Source of the DNA: Neorhizobium galegae
GTDB lineage: Bacteria > Pseudomonadota > Alphaproteobacteria > Rhizobiales > Rhizobiaceae
Assembly: GCF_021391675.1 (NCBI RefSeq)
Contig: NZ_CP090095.1
Location: 3,663,501 to 3,727,500, forward strand
DNA: 64,000 bases
Direction of reading: 5' to 3'
Below the pieces are notes generated by a model that searched no databases, was not told the origin of the DNA, and saw only the letters and a program-made list of their open reading frames with translations. A program made the position numbers and the translations under genes. Of the stretch, positions 56,595-64,000 are shown piece by piece (the stretch's first letter is position 1; each line of letters begins with the position of its first letter).

Positions 56595-58034
56595 ATGATC
56601 ACACCATTTGAGCCGAACATCGGAAATGACTACATATCGTATGAGCACAAGCCTCCGCGCGGAGGATTGGAATATCATGTCATCGCCTATGTGGCGGCCG
56701 CGACGGACTTCGTCTACCTTCTTGGAGCGACCGGTGTCGGCTTCACGGGCTATCAGTATGCCGTTTTCGGATCTGCGCCCGATCCTTCGCTTTTCATCGG
56801 CATCGGCCTCGTTCTGTCGACGATCTTCGTGCTCGCCATGCACAGCGCCCAGGCCTACAGCCCAGAGAGCATTCAGCTCCTGAGGCCGCAGATCCGGCTG
56901 ATCTGCGTCCTTATCCCAAGCGCCCTTGCCTTCCTGCTGACCGTCATCTTCTTTCTGAAGATCGGCACGACGTTCTCGCGCGGGGCGATCTTGATGACCG
57001 CTTTCATCTCTCTGTCCGGGCTGATCTGCACCCGCCTGTTCTGGCACTGGTATCTGCCATCGGCGGCAGCTGCGGCCTCCTTCAAGATGAAGCGGGTGCT
57101 GCTGATCTGCCATGAGGAGTTTTCGGCCGAACATTGGCAGCATCAGGCCGCCGCAAGCGGCATGACCCTCGCGCAGATCATACGCCTCTCGGATGAAAAT
57201 CTGCTGCCCGCGAACGCCCTGCAGAGACTGAAGCAAAGCGAGACCGACAGCTTAGATGAAGTATTCATCATCTGGCGGGACCCGAACGTCTCCAATCTCG
57301 AATTCTACCTCGGCGAACTCAGGCGCTCTGCTTTGCCGGTCAATGTCATCTTCGATGGCGTCGTCGGTCGTCTGACCAGCGCTCCTGCCCGCAAGATTGG
57401 CAGCATGACCGCCTTTCAGACGCAGCGGCCACCGTTGAACCTCTATGAACGCGGCACCAAGCGCGCATTCGACATCGTCTTCTCGCTGACCGCCATCCTC
57501 TCGCTGTTTCCGTTGCTGCTGGTCGTGGCGATCGCCATCAAATGTGATTCCAAGGGTCCCGTGCTGTTCAGGCAGGTCCGCAAGGGGTACGGCGGCCGCT
57601 CGTTCCGAATCCTGAAATTCCGCAGCATGACCGTCATGGAAGATTCGGGTGATATTCGCCAGGCGACCAGGAAAGATCCCCGCGTCACGAAAGTCGGAGC
57701 TATCATCCGCGCTTCGAGCATAGATGAGTTGCCGCAATTCTGGAACGTCCTTCGCGGCGAGATGTCGATCGTCGGCCCCCGCCCGCATGCGCTCGCCCAT
57801 GACGAACTCTACGACGCTCAGATCGCCAAATACGCCTTCAGGCGGCACGTCAAACCCGGCCTGACCGGCTGGGCGCAGATCAACAATTGCCGCGGCGAGA
57901 CGCCGAACATCGAGAAGATGGAAGAGCGGATATTCCACGACCTCTGGTACATCAACAACTGGTCGTTCTGGCTGGATACGAAGATCGTCCTCCGCACCGC
58001 GATCGAGATCTGCGATTTCGGCAAAGCCTACTGA
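56595..58034 (+). CDS. WcaJ-like polyprenyl-phosphate sugar-phosphotransferase
   Basis: Initiating enzyme of a polysaccharide repeat: moves a sugar-1-phosphate to undecaprenyl phosphate at the inner membrane. The 479-residue protein has four N-terminal helices (about residues 25-150), a central soluble segment, then the catalytic domain at about 285-479: YERGTKRAFDIVFSLTAILS, GPVLFRQVRKGYGGRSFRI, LKFRSMTVME, IRASSIDELPQFWNVLRGEM (Asp-Glu pair), SIVGPRPHA, and KPGLTGWAQIN. Its catalytic half resembles ExoY but with a full N-terminal membrane domain, so this is a second, independent starting enzyme. Convergent with the PLP decarboxylase (27 bp). Confidence 0.92.
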   Translation: MITPFEPNIGNDYISYEHKPPRGGLEYHVIAYVAAATDFVYLLGATGVGFTGYQYAVFGSAPDPSLFIGIGLVLSTIFVLAMHSAQAYSPESIQLLRPQIRLICVLIPSALAFLLTVIFFLKIGTTFSRGAILMTAFISLSGLICTRLFWHWYLPSAAAAASFKMKRVLLICHEEFSAEHWQHQAAASGMTLAQIIRLSDENLLPANALQRLKQSETDSLDEVFIIWRDPNVSNLEFYLGELRRSALPVNVIFDGVVGRLTSAPARKIGSMTAFQTQRPPLNLYERGTKRAFDIVFSLTAILSLFPLLLVVAIAIKCDSKGPVLFRQVRKGYGGRSFRILKFRSMTVMEDSGDIRQATRKDPRVTKVGAIIRASSIDELPQFWNVLRGEMSIVGPRPHALAHDELYDAQIAKYAFRRHVKPGLTGWAQINNCRGETPNIEKMEERIFHDLWYINNWSFWLDTKIVLRTAIEICDFGKAY

Positions 58035-58061
58035 TTTTCACTGCGAGATTTTAGGCAGGCG

Positions 58062-59300
58062 TTATGCCGAGGGGAGCGCCGGAATGTGTGTCACATCGCG
58101 CATGCCGGCGGCCTCGATGAGAACCTCGCAGGGTGGTGCGTGGCTGATGAAATGGATCGGGCTTGCCGTTAGCCCGTAAGCGCCGCTGTTGTGGACGGCA
58201 ACAAGATCACCCTCTTCGATCCGCGGGAGCATCACCCCGACAGCGAGCCGGTCGATCGACGTGCAAAGAGGCCCGACAAGGTTGACTTTCTCCGGTTCGC
58301 CTTGCCCGCCGACCTTGTGCATCGTATAGTTCCGATGCATCACCATTCCGAAATGACCGGAAGCCGGCAGGTGGTTGTTCATGCCGCCATCGCAGATGCC
58401 AATCCGCACGCCGCGCGATTCCTTGACCGAGACGACGCGCGTCAGAAAATATCCGGCCTCGCCGACGAGATACCGCCCGAGTTCGAGCACCAGCCGGGTC
58501 TCGGCAAATTGCGGCAGCGCCTTGAAACCATCGAGATCCGCTGCGATGCCGGCAACGACCGCAGAGAGGTCTAGCGGCAGGTCGCCGTCGTGATAAGGAA
58601 TTCCAAGCCCTGATCCGAAAACCAACTTCTCCGGTCGCGGAATGTAGGTTTCGCAAACCTCCCGGAAAATGCCGATGAAGTTGCGATAATTCTCGCAGAT
58701 TGCCTCCGGCTTCAGGCATTGCGTGCCGGAATAGATGTGCAGTCCGACGATCTTGAGATTGGGCAGAGCCGCAATGTCGGGGATGTCCCTTGCGATATCT
58801 TCCCAGTCTATGCCGAAGGCGGACGGCCGGCCGGCCATCTGGTCGCCGAACCCTTTGGGAACCGTGGTCGGCGCGATACGCACCAGGACATGCTGTATCC
58901 GTCCGAGTTCGCCGGCAACCGCGTTCGCAAGCACCGCCTCACGCACCGATTCCAGGATCAGTTCGCCAATGCCGCCTTCTATTGCCTCACGGATTTCGAA
59001 CGGCCGTTTTCCAGGACCTGTGAAGCTGATGCGCTCGGCTTCCCATCCAGCCGTTATCGCCGTCCGGAACTCCCCGATCGAGGAGACGTCGAGATATTCC
59101 GCCTGGCCCTTCATGAGGGAAAGCAGAGCCGGGTTTGGATTGCTTTTGGCGGCAAAGCTCAATGCGAAGCGTTGCTCGAAAGCTTGCCTCAGGAGCGCTG
59201 CCCGGCTCTCGATTGCCGATGCGAGATAGACATAAGAGGGGGTTCCGAATGATGCCGCCGCACTCTGCAGCCAGACATCGAGCGCCGAAAAATGGTTCAT
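58062..59300 (-). CDS. PLP-dependent decarboxylase, exosortase-A-associated type
   Basis: Alanine-racemase-fold PLP enzyme related to diaminopimelate/ornithine decarboxylases. The 412-residue protein has TPSYVYLASAI, Lys52 in FAAKSNPNPALL (Schiff base), LKIVGLHIYSGTQ, ICDGGMNNHLPASGHFG, and GPLCTSIDRLA containing the catalytic Cys. ATG 59300 overlaps the carrier-protein stop (ATGA). The combination of AMP ligase, carrier protein and this decarboxylase matches gene sets known from exosortase-A exopolysaccharide loci; no exosortase is seen here. The true substrate may be a carrier-bound amino acid rather than free diaminopimelate. Confidence 0.85.
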   Translation of the reverse strand: MNHFSALDVWLQSAAASFGTPSYVYLASAIESRAALLRQAFEQRFALSFAAKSNPNPALLSLMKGQAEYLDVSSIGEFRTAITAGWEAERISFTGPGKRPFEIREAIEGGIGELILESVREAVLANAVAGELGRIQHVLVRIAPTTVPKGFGDQMAGRPSAFGIDWEDIARDIPDIAALPNLKIVGLHIYSGTQCLKPEAICENYRNFIGIFREVCETYIPRPEKLVFGSGLGIPYHDGDLPLDLSAVVAGIAADLDGFKALPQFAETRLVLELGRYLVGEAGYFLTRVVSVKESRGVRIGICDGGMNNHLPASGHFGMVMHRNYTMHKVGGQGEPEKVNLVGPLCTSIDRLAVGVMLPRIEEGDLVAVHNSGAYGLTASPIHFISHAPPCEVLIEAAGMRDVTHIPALPSA

Positions 59301-59533
59301 CAGGCACTGGCTTCCGCAAAACGGATAATCCGGTCCGGCGTATCGAAATTTTCGAGCGTCACGTCTTCGGCGCGAATGGAAAGGCCCGTCGTTTGTTCGA
59401 CAAATGCCAGGAGGTTCACCATCGAAACGGAATCGAGAAGGCCTGAGGAGAACAGTTCGCTCTCGCTGTCGGCATGGGCGATATTCAGGGATTCCCGCAG
59501 ATAACCAATCAACTTTCCATGGGTAAGGCTCAT
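59300..59533 (-). CDS. Free-standing acyl/peptidyl carrier protein
   Basis: 77-residue carrier protein. The predicted four-helix fold carries LFSSGLLDSVSMVNLLAF, in which Ser35 of DSVS is the expected phosphopantetheine site. ATG 59533 overlaps the ligase stop and its own stop overlaps the decarboxylase start, both as ATGA, so the three proteins are made in a coupled way. The ligase upstream probably charges it. The family Ser motif is DS-x-S rather than the primary-metabolism DSLD of AcpP, so it is a specialised carrier. Confidence 0.85.
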   Translation of the reverse strand: MSLTHGKLIGYLRESLNIAHADSESELFSSGLLDSVSMVNLLAFVEQTTGLSIRAEDVTLENFDTPDRIIRFAEASA

Positions 59534-61167
59534 TGCAGGTTCTCCCGTGTTTCGGTCACTTTGATTTGAGCTGCCGGCGGAGGCTCGCTTAAGACATTTT
59601 CCCCGCCTTGCATCCATTCGCGACAAAGGCGCACGACATCCGGCCGCGCCAGCTTGCCGCTCGATGTCCGCGGCATGCTTTCCGGCCAGACATGGAACTG
59701 CCGCGGCACCATGTAGGACGGCATCGCGCGCCGGCAGTAGCGCAGCAGGGCCTCCTCGTCGAATTCGCCGATCGGGGTTATCGCCACATGCACCGTTTGC
59801 CCCAGTTCCTCGTCGTCGACGCCGAAGGCGACCGCCTCCGCCACCGCGCCGCTGCGGCAGACGAGATCCTCGATCTCATCCGGACTGACGCGGAAGCCGC
59901 TGGTCTTGATCATCGCGTCGTTGCGGCCGATGAACCAGAGGTCGCCGTCGGCATCGATCCGGACGATATCGCCGCTATAGACAACCGGTTCGTCGCCGAT
60001 CAGGTGCCAGAGTTCCGGACACGGCCGGATCTTCTGCTCCGTCACCTCCGGCTTGCCCCAATATCCAAGGCTGACAAGCGGGCCGCGATGAACGAGTTCG
60101 CCCTGTTCGCCGGGATGGGCGATGCCTTCGCCATGCTTGATGACATAGACTTCGGCGCCGGGGATCGCCTGACCGATAGCCCCCATCTTGCGGGTAAACT
60201 TCTGCGGCGAGAGATAGGTCGAGCGGAAAGCCTCGGTCAGCCCGTACATCAGATAGACATCCGCATCCGGGAAGACCCGCGGTATCTGCTCCAGGATGTT
60301 GAGCGAAATCTTGCCGCCGGAATTGGTGATCCGCCGGAGCGCCGGAAACTCCACCGGATTGTCCTTCAGCAGACGCACGATCTGGCTCCAGAGCGGCGGC
60401 ACGGCGGCCACCCCGGTCACCCGATGCCGCTGCATGGCCAGGACGATTTCGGTGGCCATCGGCACCGCCTGGTGCACGACGGTACCGCCCATCAACATCA
60501 TTGTCGTCAGCTGGTTCAGGCCGTAGTCGAAGCTGTAGGGCAGGATGCTGAGTAACCGGTCGTCTTCCCTCAGGCCCAGATAGCGCGATACAGAGCGGGC
60601 GCCGGCAACGATGTTGCGATGGGTCAGCATCACACCCTTCGGCATGCCCGTCGAACCGGACGTGTAGATGATCATCGCAAGTTCTGTGTCGAGGCGTGCA
60701 ATCTCGTCGCCAGAAAGATCTTCCGGAAGATGATCCCAGACATCGAATATGGTGTCGGCCGGCAATTTGCCTTTGACCAGGACATTGTCGACCGTGTCGG
60801 GTAGCTTGCGCGCGCCAAGAGCTTCGGCGACCCTTGCCTCGACAATCAGCAGGCGTGCACCACAGTCGTTGGCGACATATTCGAGCTGCTCGACCGTCCA
60901 TTGCGTGTTGACGTTGACGACCACCCCGCCCACCTTGGCGATGGCGAACATGGCGGTGACCTCGGCGATGCTCTTGCGCAGGTGCACGATCACCCGGTCA
61001 CCCGGCCGAATGTTGCGGCTCTGCAGATAACCCGCCAGTCGATCCACGTCGGCCGCAACCGCGGCATAACTCGCAGCGCGATGACCATCGACGATCGCGG
61101 GCTTACCTGGCCTCGAGCCGAGGTTGTCAGCCAGAAGCTGATAGAAGTTGGTGGTCAACGCGTTCAT
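59530..61167 (-). CDS. AMP-forming acyl/aminoacyl ligase, exosortase-A-associated type
   Basis: Adenylate-forming enzyme of the ANL superfamily. The 545-residue protein has YTSGSTGMPKGVMLTHRN (P-loop), LPYSFDYGLNQL, YLMYGLTEAFRSTYLS, VYSGDIVRIDADGDLWFIGR, and a C-terminal Lys in RTSSGKLARPD. GGAGGAG lies seven bases before ATG 61167. It precedes the carrier protein with an ATGA overlap, so its likely job is to load an acyl or amino acid on Ser35 of that carrier. The substrate cannot be read with confidence. Confidence 0.88.
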   Translation of the reverse strand: MNALTTNFYQLLADNLGSRPGKPAIVDGHRAASYAAVAADVDRLAGYLQSRNIRPGDRVIVHLRKSIAEVTAMFAIAKVGGVVVNVNTQWTVEQLEYVANDCGARLLIVEARVAEALGARKLPDTVDNVLVKGKLPADTIFDVWDHLPEDLSGDEIARLDTELAMIIYTSGSTGMPKGVMLTHRNIVAGARSVSRYLGLREDDRLLSILPYSFDYGLNQLTTMMLMGGTVVHQAVPMATEIVLAMQRHRVTGVAAVPPLWSQIVRLLKDNPVEFPALRRITNSGGKISLNILEQIPRVFPDADVYLMYGLTEAFRSTYLSPQKFTRKMGAIGQAIPGAEVYVIKHGEGIAHPGEQGELVHRGPLVSLGYWGKPEVTEQKIRPCPELWHLIGDEPVVYSGDIVRIDADGDLWFIGRNDAMIKTSGFRVSPDEIEDLVCRSGAVAEAVAFGVDDEELGQTVHVAITPIGEFDEEALLRYCRRAMPSYMVPRQFHVWPESMPRTSSGKLARPDVVRLCREWMQGGENVLSEPPPAAQIKVTETRENLQ

Positions 61168-61194
61168 GGCAAACTCCTCCAGCGGATGAGTGGA

Positions 61195-61824
61195 TCAGGG
61201 ACTGGCATCGGTCTTGGTCTGTTCGGTCAAAAACGGGCCGAGGCGGGGATAAATCTTGGCCGGGGAACCGACGACGATCGAATCCGATGGCACGTCGGTA
61301 GAGACCGCTGTATTGGCCCCTATCCGTACCCGGTCGCCGATGCGGATATCGCCGAGAATGGTGGAATTCACCCCGATAAAGACGTCATCGCCGATCCTGG
61401 GTGCACCGGCGCTCATGTTCGTGCCGATCGTGACATTGTGCATGATGCCGCACCGTTTTCCGATCACGGCGTCAGGGTGGATCGAAATCGATCCCTCTAC
61501 GTGGATGATGTGAAAACCCTCGCCGAGCGTCACCTCTGCCGGTATCCAAACGCGCGTAAGCGTCGAAACGACCATGTTGATCGCGCCGTAGATCTTCTGG
61601 AAAAACCGTTTGGCCACGTGGCTCCGAAGGCTCCCCGCCCACCGGCCGAAGCGATAGACCAGCAGCGAGATAAAGCCGGCATTGAGGATCCTCCTGCCGT
61701 GGCGCTCGTAGTCCTTCCGCACCAGTTCGCGAAACGAGGCGGGAGGCGCATGCTGGGATGCCGCACCCTTATGGTCGGCCATCACCGCAGATTGAGGATA
61801 GAGAAAACGAAGCCGTGATGTCAT
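61195..61824 (-). CDS. Serine acetyltransferase-like hexapeptide-repeat transferase
   Basis: Acyl-CoA-dependent O- or N-acyltransferase with left-handed beta-helix. The 209-residue protein has an N-terminal helical region (RELVRKDYERHGRRIL) and then hexapeptide turns: IHPDAVIGKRCGIMHNVTIG, APRIGDDVFIGVNSTILG, DIRIGDRVRIGANTAV, then VVGSPAKIYPRLG, the CysE/NodL-type ending. His is kept in GIMHNVTIG. It overlaps GT61 upstream (ATGA) and is 27 bp before the ligase. Probably acetylates a sugar; serine is an alternative acceptor. Confidence 0.82.
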   Translation of the reverse strand: MTSRLRFLYPQSAVMADHKGAASQHAPPASFRELVRKDYERHGRRILNAGFISLLVYRFGRWAGSLRSHVAKRFFQKIYGAINMVVSTLTRVWIPAEVTLGEGFHIIHVEGSISIHPDAVIGKRCGIMHNVTIGTNMSAGAPRIGDDVFIGVNSTILGDIRIGDRVRIGANTAVSTDVPSDSIVVGSPAKIYPRLGPFLTEQTKTDASP

Positions 61825-63002
61825 GCGAGTACCATCTCCAACGTGCGGTCGATATCACTCCACTCGACCCGAAAGTTCTCGCAGGTTCCCTCGCCGACGA
61901 CGAAGGCATAGCCTTGTCCCTGACGATCGGTCATGACCTTGAGAACTGAAACCACCCGATCTGCCGGCTGGATGACGAACAGGGCGGAATCCGGCGGCAT
62001 GACCGTCAGTCCGTGAACCAGGTGGCTGCCTTCGACGCCGGCGACGACCCGCGCTCCGGCACAGGCGTGGATGATGTCGTCGACCGACGAGGCTAACGGA
62101 TCGATGATCCGGAATCCGTATTTCTTCGCGAACTGTTCGGCGATATCGGACTCGTTTGACAGCAGGCGGTTTTCGCCCTTGTTACCCCGCAGGATGAAGA
62201 CGCCGGGATGAACGGGAAAAGGGGGCGCCGATGCCAGAAGCTTTTCTCGAACCTGATCGGCTCGTTTCTTCTTGCCCTCGTTCTGCCCCTTGTCCCTGAA
62301 GAGGATGACCTCGTCGAAATGGACGTCGCTGACATAGATCGGCTTGAGATCGAGTTTGGAGGCATATTGCGGCTCGTGCCCCCGCGTGATCGGCCGCGTC
62401 GTTATCGGAGCTTCGTATTGGTCCGCCAGCGAATAGGTCAGGCAATCATCCGAAAGCCAGTTGCCGAACCAGCGATTGCCGACCCAGCTCTCGAACAGTG
62501 CACCGCTGGTCGAGTGCTTGGGAGGTACATAGACAGGCAGCCGACGGCTGCGGGGTCTGAGGCTCCTCGAACACTTCGGCGCGTAGAGAACGCCATCGAT
62601 GAGGTCGACATTCTTCATCCGGTAGCCGACCGTGGCCTCCTGAGTGGTTTCATAGTTTCCACGAAAGCCCTTCACGACCTCGGTGACCGGCCCGAATTGA
62701 GTGCCCTTTATACGGTCGAGATGATGCGGCAAAAACTTTGCGGGACGAATGAAGCGCCGGGTCTGCGGGGCAATCGTCCAGCGATCGACGGCAACCGCTT
62801 CGATATCCGGGAAAGGCATCCCGGCAATCTTTCTCAGAGAATGTACAATCGGCAAAAAAGATATCAACCAACTATCCTCGCAAGGTACAATCAGCATCGG
62901 ACAAGGGGAGTTTTCCTTGTGCGAAACTCCGCATCCCGACCGAGATATTCGCATAGCTGCCAATGGTTTCGCCGCTAGTCTTTGGGCTATCGGGTTACTC
63001 AT
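61821..63002 (-). CDS. GT61-family (DUF563) glycosyltransferase
   Basis: Predicted glycosyltransferase of the GT61 family. The 393-residue protein shows family landmarks in its C-terminal half: GVFILRGNKGENRLLSNESD, KKYGFRIIDPLASSVDDIIH, and CAGARVVAGVEGSHLVHGLT, where the usual HGA-L-N is changed to EGSHLVHG. It lies in the leftward operon between the right-edge SGNH gene (85 bp upstream) and the acetyltransferase (ATGA overlap). The start at 63002 is the longest; Mets at 62954 and 62897 are alternatives and none has a clear ribosome binding site. Confidence 0.75.
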   Translation of the reverse strand: MSNPIAQRLAAKPLAAMRISRSGCGVSHKENSPCPMLIVPCEDSWLISFLPIVHSLRKIAGMPFPDIEAVAVDRWTIAPQTRRFIRPAKFLPHHLDRIKGTQFGPVTEVVKGFRGNYETTQEATVGYRMKNVDLIDGVLYAPKCSRSLRPRSRRLPVYVPPKHSTSGALFESWVGNRWFGNWLSDDCLTYSLADQYEAPITTRPITRGHEPQYASKLDLKPIYVSDVHFDEVILFRDKGQNEGKKKRADQVREKLLASAPPFPVHPGVFILRGNKGENRLLSNESDIAEQFAKKYGFRIIDPLASSVDDIIHACAGARVVAGVEGSHLVHGLTVMPPDSALFVIQPADRVVSVLKVMTDRQGQGYAFVVGEGTCENFRVEWSDIDRTLEMVLA

Positions 63003-63087
63003 TTCGGCGTATCAGGCAACGTAGGCTCCCTAGCCCTCCCGAAGCGCCGCTATCGGCTCTGAACTGAGGGCATCCACCTTAGCCGTT

Positions 63088-64000
63088 TCACTCCAGGCCT
63101 TTCCTGAAGCGCCAGGTAAAACGGACAATATTCCGGATGCATAGCAACTGCGTAATGAGATAGCTGCCCTCACGAGGGTAGGCGCGCGCCACATAGTTCG
63201 CGTAGTGGGACGCGAAGGCGAGCGAGACCGGCGCCTCGCAATCGCCCGCTTCATTCATCTTGTTTGCCCGATAGCGTTGCATGAAGTCGGCAGCAAATAG
63301 CCTCAGCGCGTCGGCTTGTCGGGCATCCAGCAAGGCGGGCGGCCGTTGCCGACGGATATCCACTCCGTAGATCGCCGCGAAGCTTACGGCGGCCACGTAG
63401 TAAGAGCCAAGTTCCGTCAGATGAACCTCATCGGAGAAGATTGCTTTCAAGCGGTCCGCCGCATTCCAGTCCTCGAATCCGCTAAAGGCTGGCTCGGACG
63501 CCAGGCGCGAGACGAGCTCGGCAAGCGCAAGCGATGTTGGAATGAAGCGAATATGGTTTTTACGGCCAGCCGCCCCGATCTTATCGTTTACCCGGTTTAC
63601 GACGCATCGCCAGACGGGCAGAGCCAGCCTCTCATACTCGATCCACGGATGCGGATCCGCTAAAGACGAAAGGCTTATCCAGGGGGTGTAGAAGTATGTG
63701 ATCCCGGCTGGATTTGCCGCGGTGAACGCTTGGTGGTAGCCATGGAGGTAACGAACAGTTTCGCTCCACATCAACGCATCCAGAACACGATGTTGTTCGG
63801 TGATGATGAGAACGTTGTAAGGCTCGTCGGTCAATCGGACGAGCCCGCCGGCGGTTCGCTGCAGGATTGAAGAACCGGTCACGTTCTCCAACCTCAAGGA
63901 CACGGAAATCCCTTCCTGCCGGGCGATCCCTTTCAAATGATCAGGATAGGGTTGATCTGTCAGGCTGTGCCCGGACAGCAGGATATGGTCTCGGTTGGCC
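63088..64000 (-). CDS. SGNH-hydrolase-like protein, 5' end beyond right edge (paralogue of 36643-37755)
   Basis: Partial gene; the frame is open to the right edge, reading DHILLSGHSLTDQPYPDHLK, so the N-terminus is outside the window. The GHSL block matches TGHSLIDNP of the gene at 36643-37755, and FSDEVHLTELGSYYVAAVSF matches its DEVHLTDTGVYFVAAV block with the expected catalytic Asp-Xaa-Xaa-His. The central ITEQHRVLDALMW parallels VAAENHNLLNMIVW. The visible part is 304 codons. It is first in the visible leftward operon with GT61, the acetyltransferase, the ligase, the carrier and the decarboxylase. Likely periplasmic and acting on acyl groups of the polysaccharide; not proved. Confidence 0.72.
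   Translation of the reverse strand, partial: ANRDHILLSGHSLTDQPYPDHLKGIARQEGISVSLRLENVTGSSILQRTAGGLVRLTDEPYNVLIITEQHRVLDALMWSETVRYLHGYHQAFTAANPAGITYFYTPWISLSSLADPHPWIEYERLALPVWRCVVNRVNDKIGAAGRKNHIRFIPTSLALAELVSRLASEPAFSGFEDWNAADRLKAIFSDEVHLTELGSYYVAAVSFAAIYGVDIRRQRPPALLDARQADALRLFAADFMQRYRANKMNEAGDCEAPVSLAFASHYANYVARAYPREGSYLITQLLCIRNIVRFTWRFRKGLE

Noticed and set aside
58062-59300. Decarboxylase considered as housekeeping lysA
   Set aside because: Coupled to a carrier protein and AMP ligase and sited in a polysaccharide operon; this context is unlike lysA.

Overview
The window looks like part of a Rhizobiaceae replicon (Sinorhizobium/Rhizobium/Agrobacterium/Neorhizobium type). It is high in GC, its first 10 kb is a recognisable succinoglycan (exo) cluster in nearly the Sinorhizobium meliloti order, and ATGA/GTGA gene overlaps are common. 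No rRNA, tRNA, phage, insertion sequence or CRISPR array was seen.

Region 1 (1-9748) is succinoglycan biosynthesis: exoK (cut by the left edge) and exoH leftwards, exoW-exoV rightwards, exoU and exoX leftwards, exoY-exoF-exoQ rightwards. exoI and exoT, expected between exoH and exoW, are missing, and exoZ does not follow exoQ. A perfect TTGAT-N4-ATCAA (FNR/FixK-type) box lies upstream of exoY, and an 18-bp perfect palindrome lies just upstream of exoU. Region 2 (9738-14076) holds a GMC oxidoreductase, an aldo/keto reductase and a periplasmic-binding-protein-like lipoprotein, all leftward.

Region 3 (14339-34403) is a cell-surface adhesion module. It has a LapG-like periplasmic cysteine protease, a leftward tolC-ABC-HlyD type I secretion operon ending in a small ribbon-helix-helix protein, and a 4349-residue repetitive RTX adhesin. 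The adhesin has a LapA-like N-terminus with a VAAG candidate LapG site and a C-terminal type I secretion signal. No LapD-type (GGDEF/EAL) protein is in the window.

Region 4 (35016-64000) looks like a second polysaccharide locus mixed with thiotemplate chemistry. Polysaccharide genes are a GT4, a flippase, a GT2 with QxxRW, a WcaJ-like initiating phosphosugar transferase, a GT61, a hexapeptide acyltransferase and two related SGNH-type secreted proteins near the two ends. Thiotemplate genes are a PKS (KS-AT-KR-DH-ACP-TE) split by an apparent 1-bp frameshift inside DH, and, divergently, an NRPS with formyltransferase, partial condensation, adenylation carrying an inserted luciferase-like monooxygenase, and carrier domain, followed by its own phosphopantetheinyl transferase. 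A second set, overlapping by 4 bp, encodes an AMP ligase, a free-standing carrier protein and a PLP decarboxylase, like genes found in exosortase-A exopolysaccharide loci. A LuxR-type regulator with a degenerate receiver and a second GMC oxidoreductase complete the region.

Working interpretation (inference): a strain-specific exopolysaccharide carrying amino-acid- or polyketide-derived substituents, next to the conserved succinoglycan genes and a possibly protease-releasable giant adhesin. Polymerase and chain-length genes for this second polymer are not in the window.
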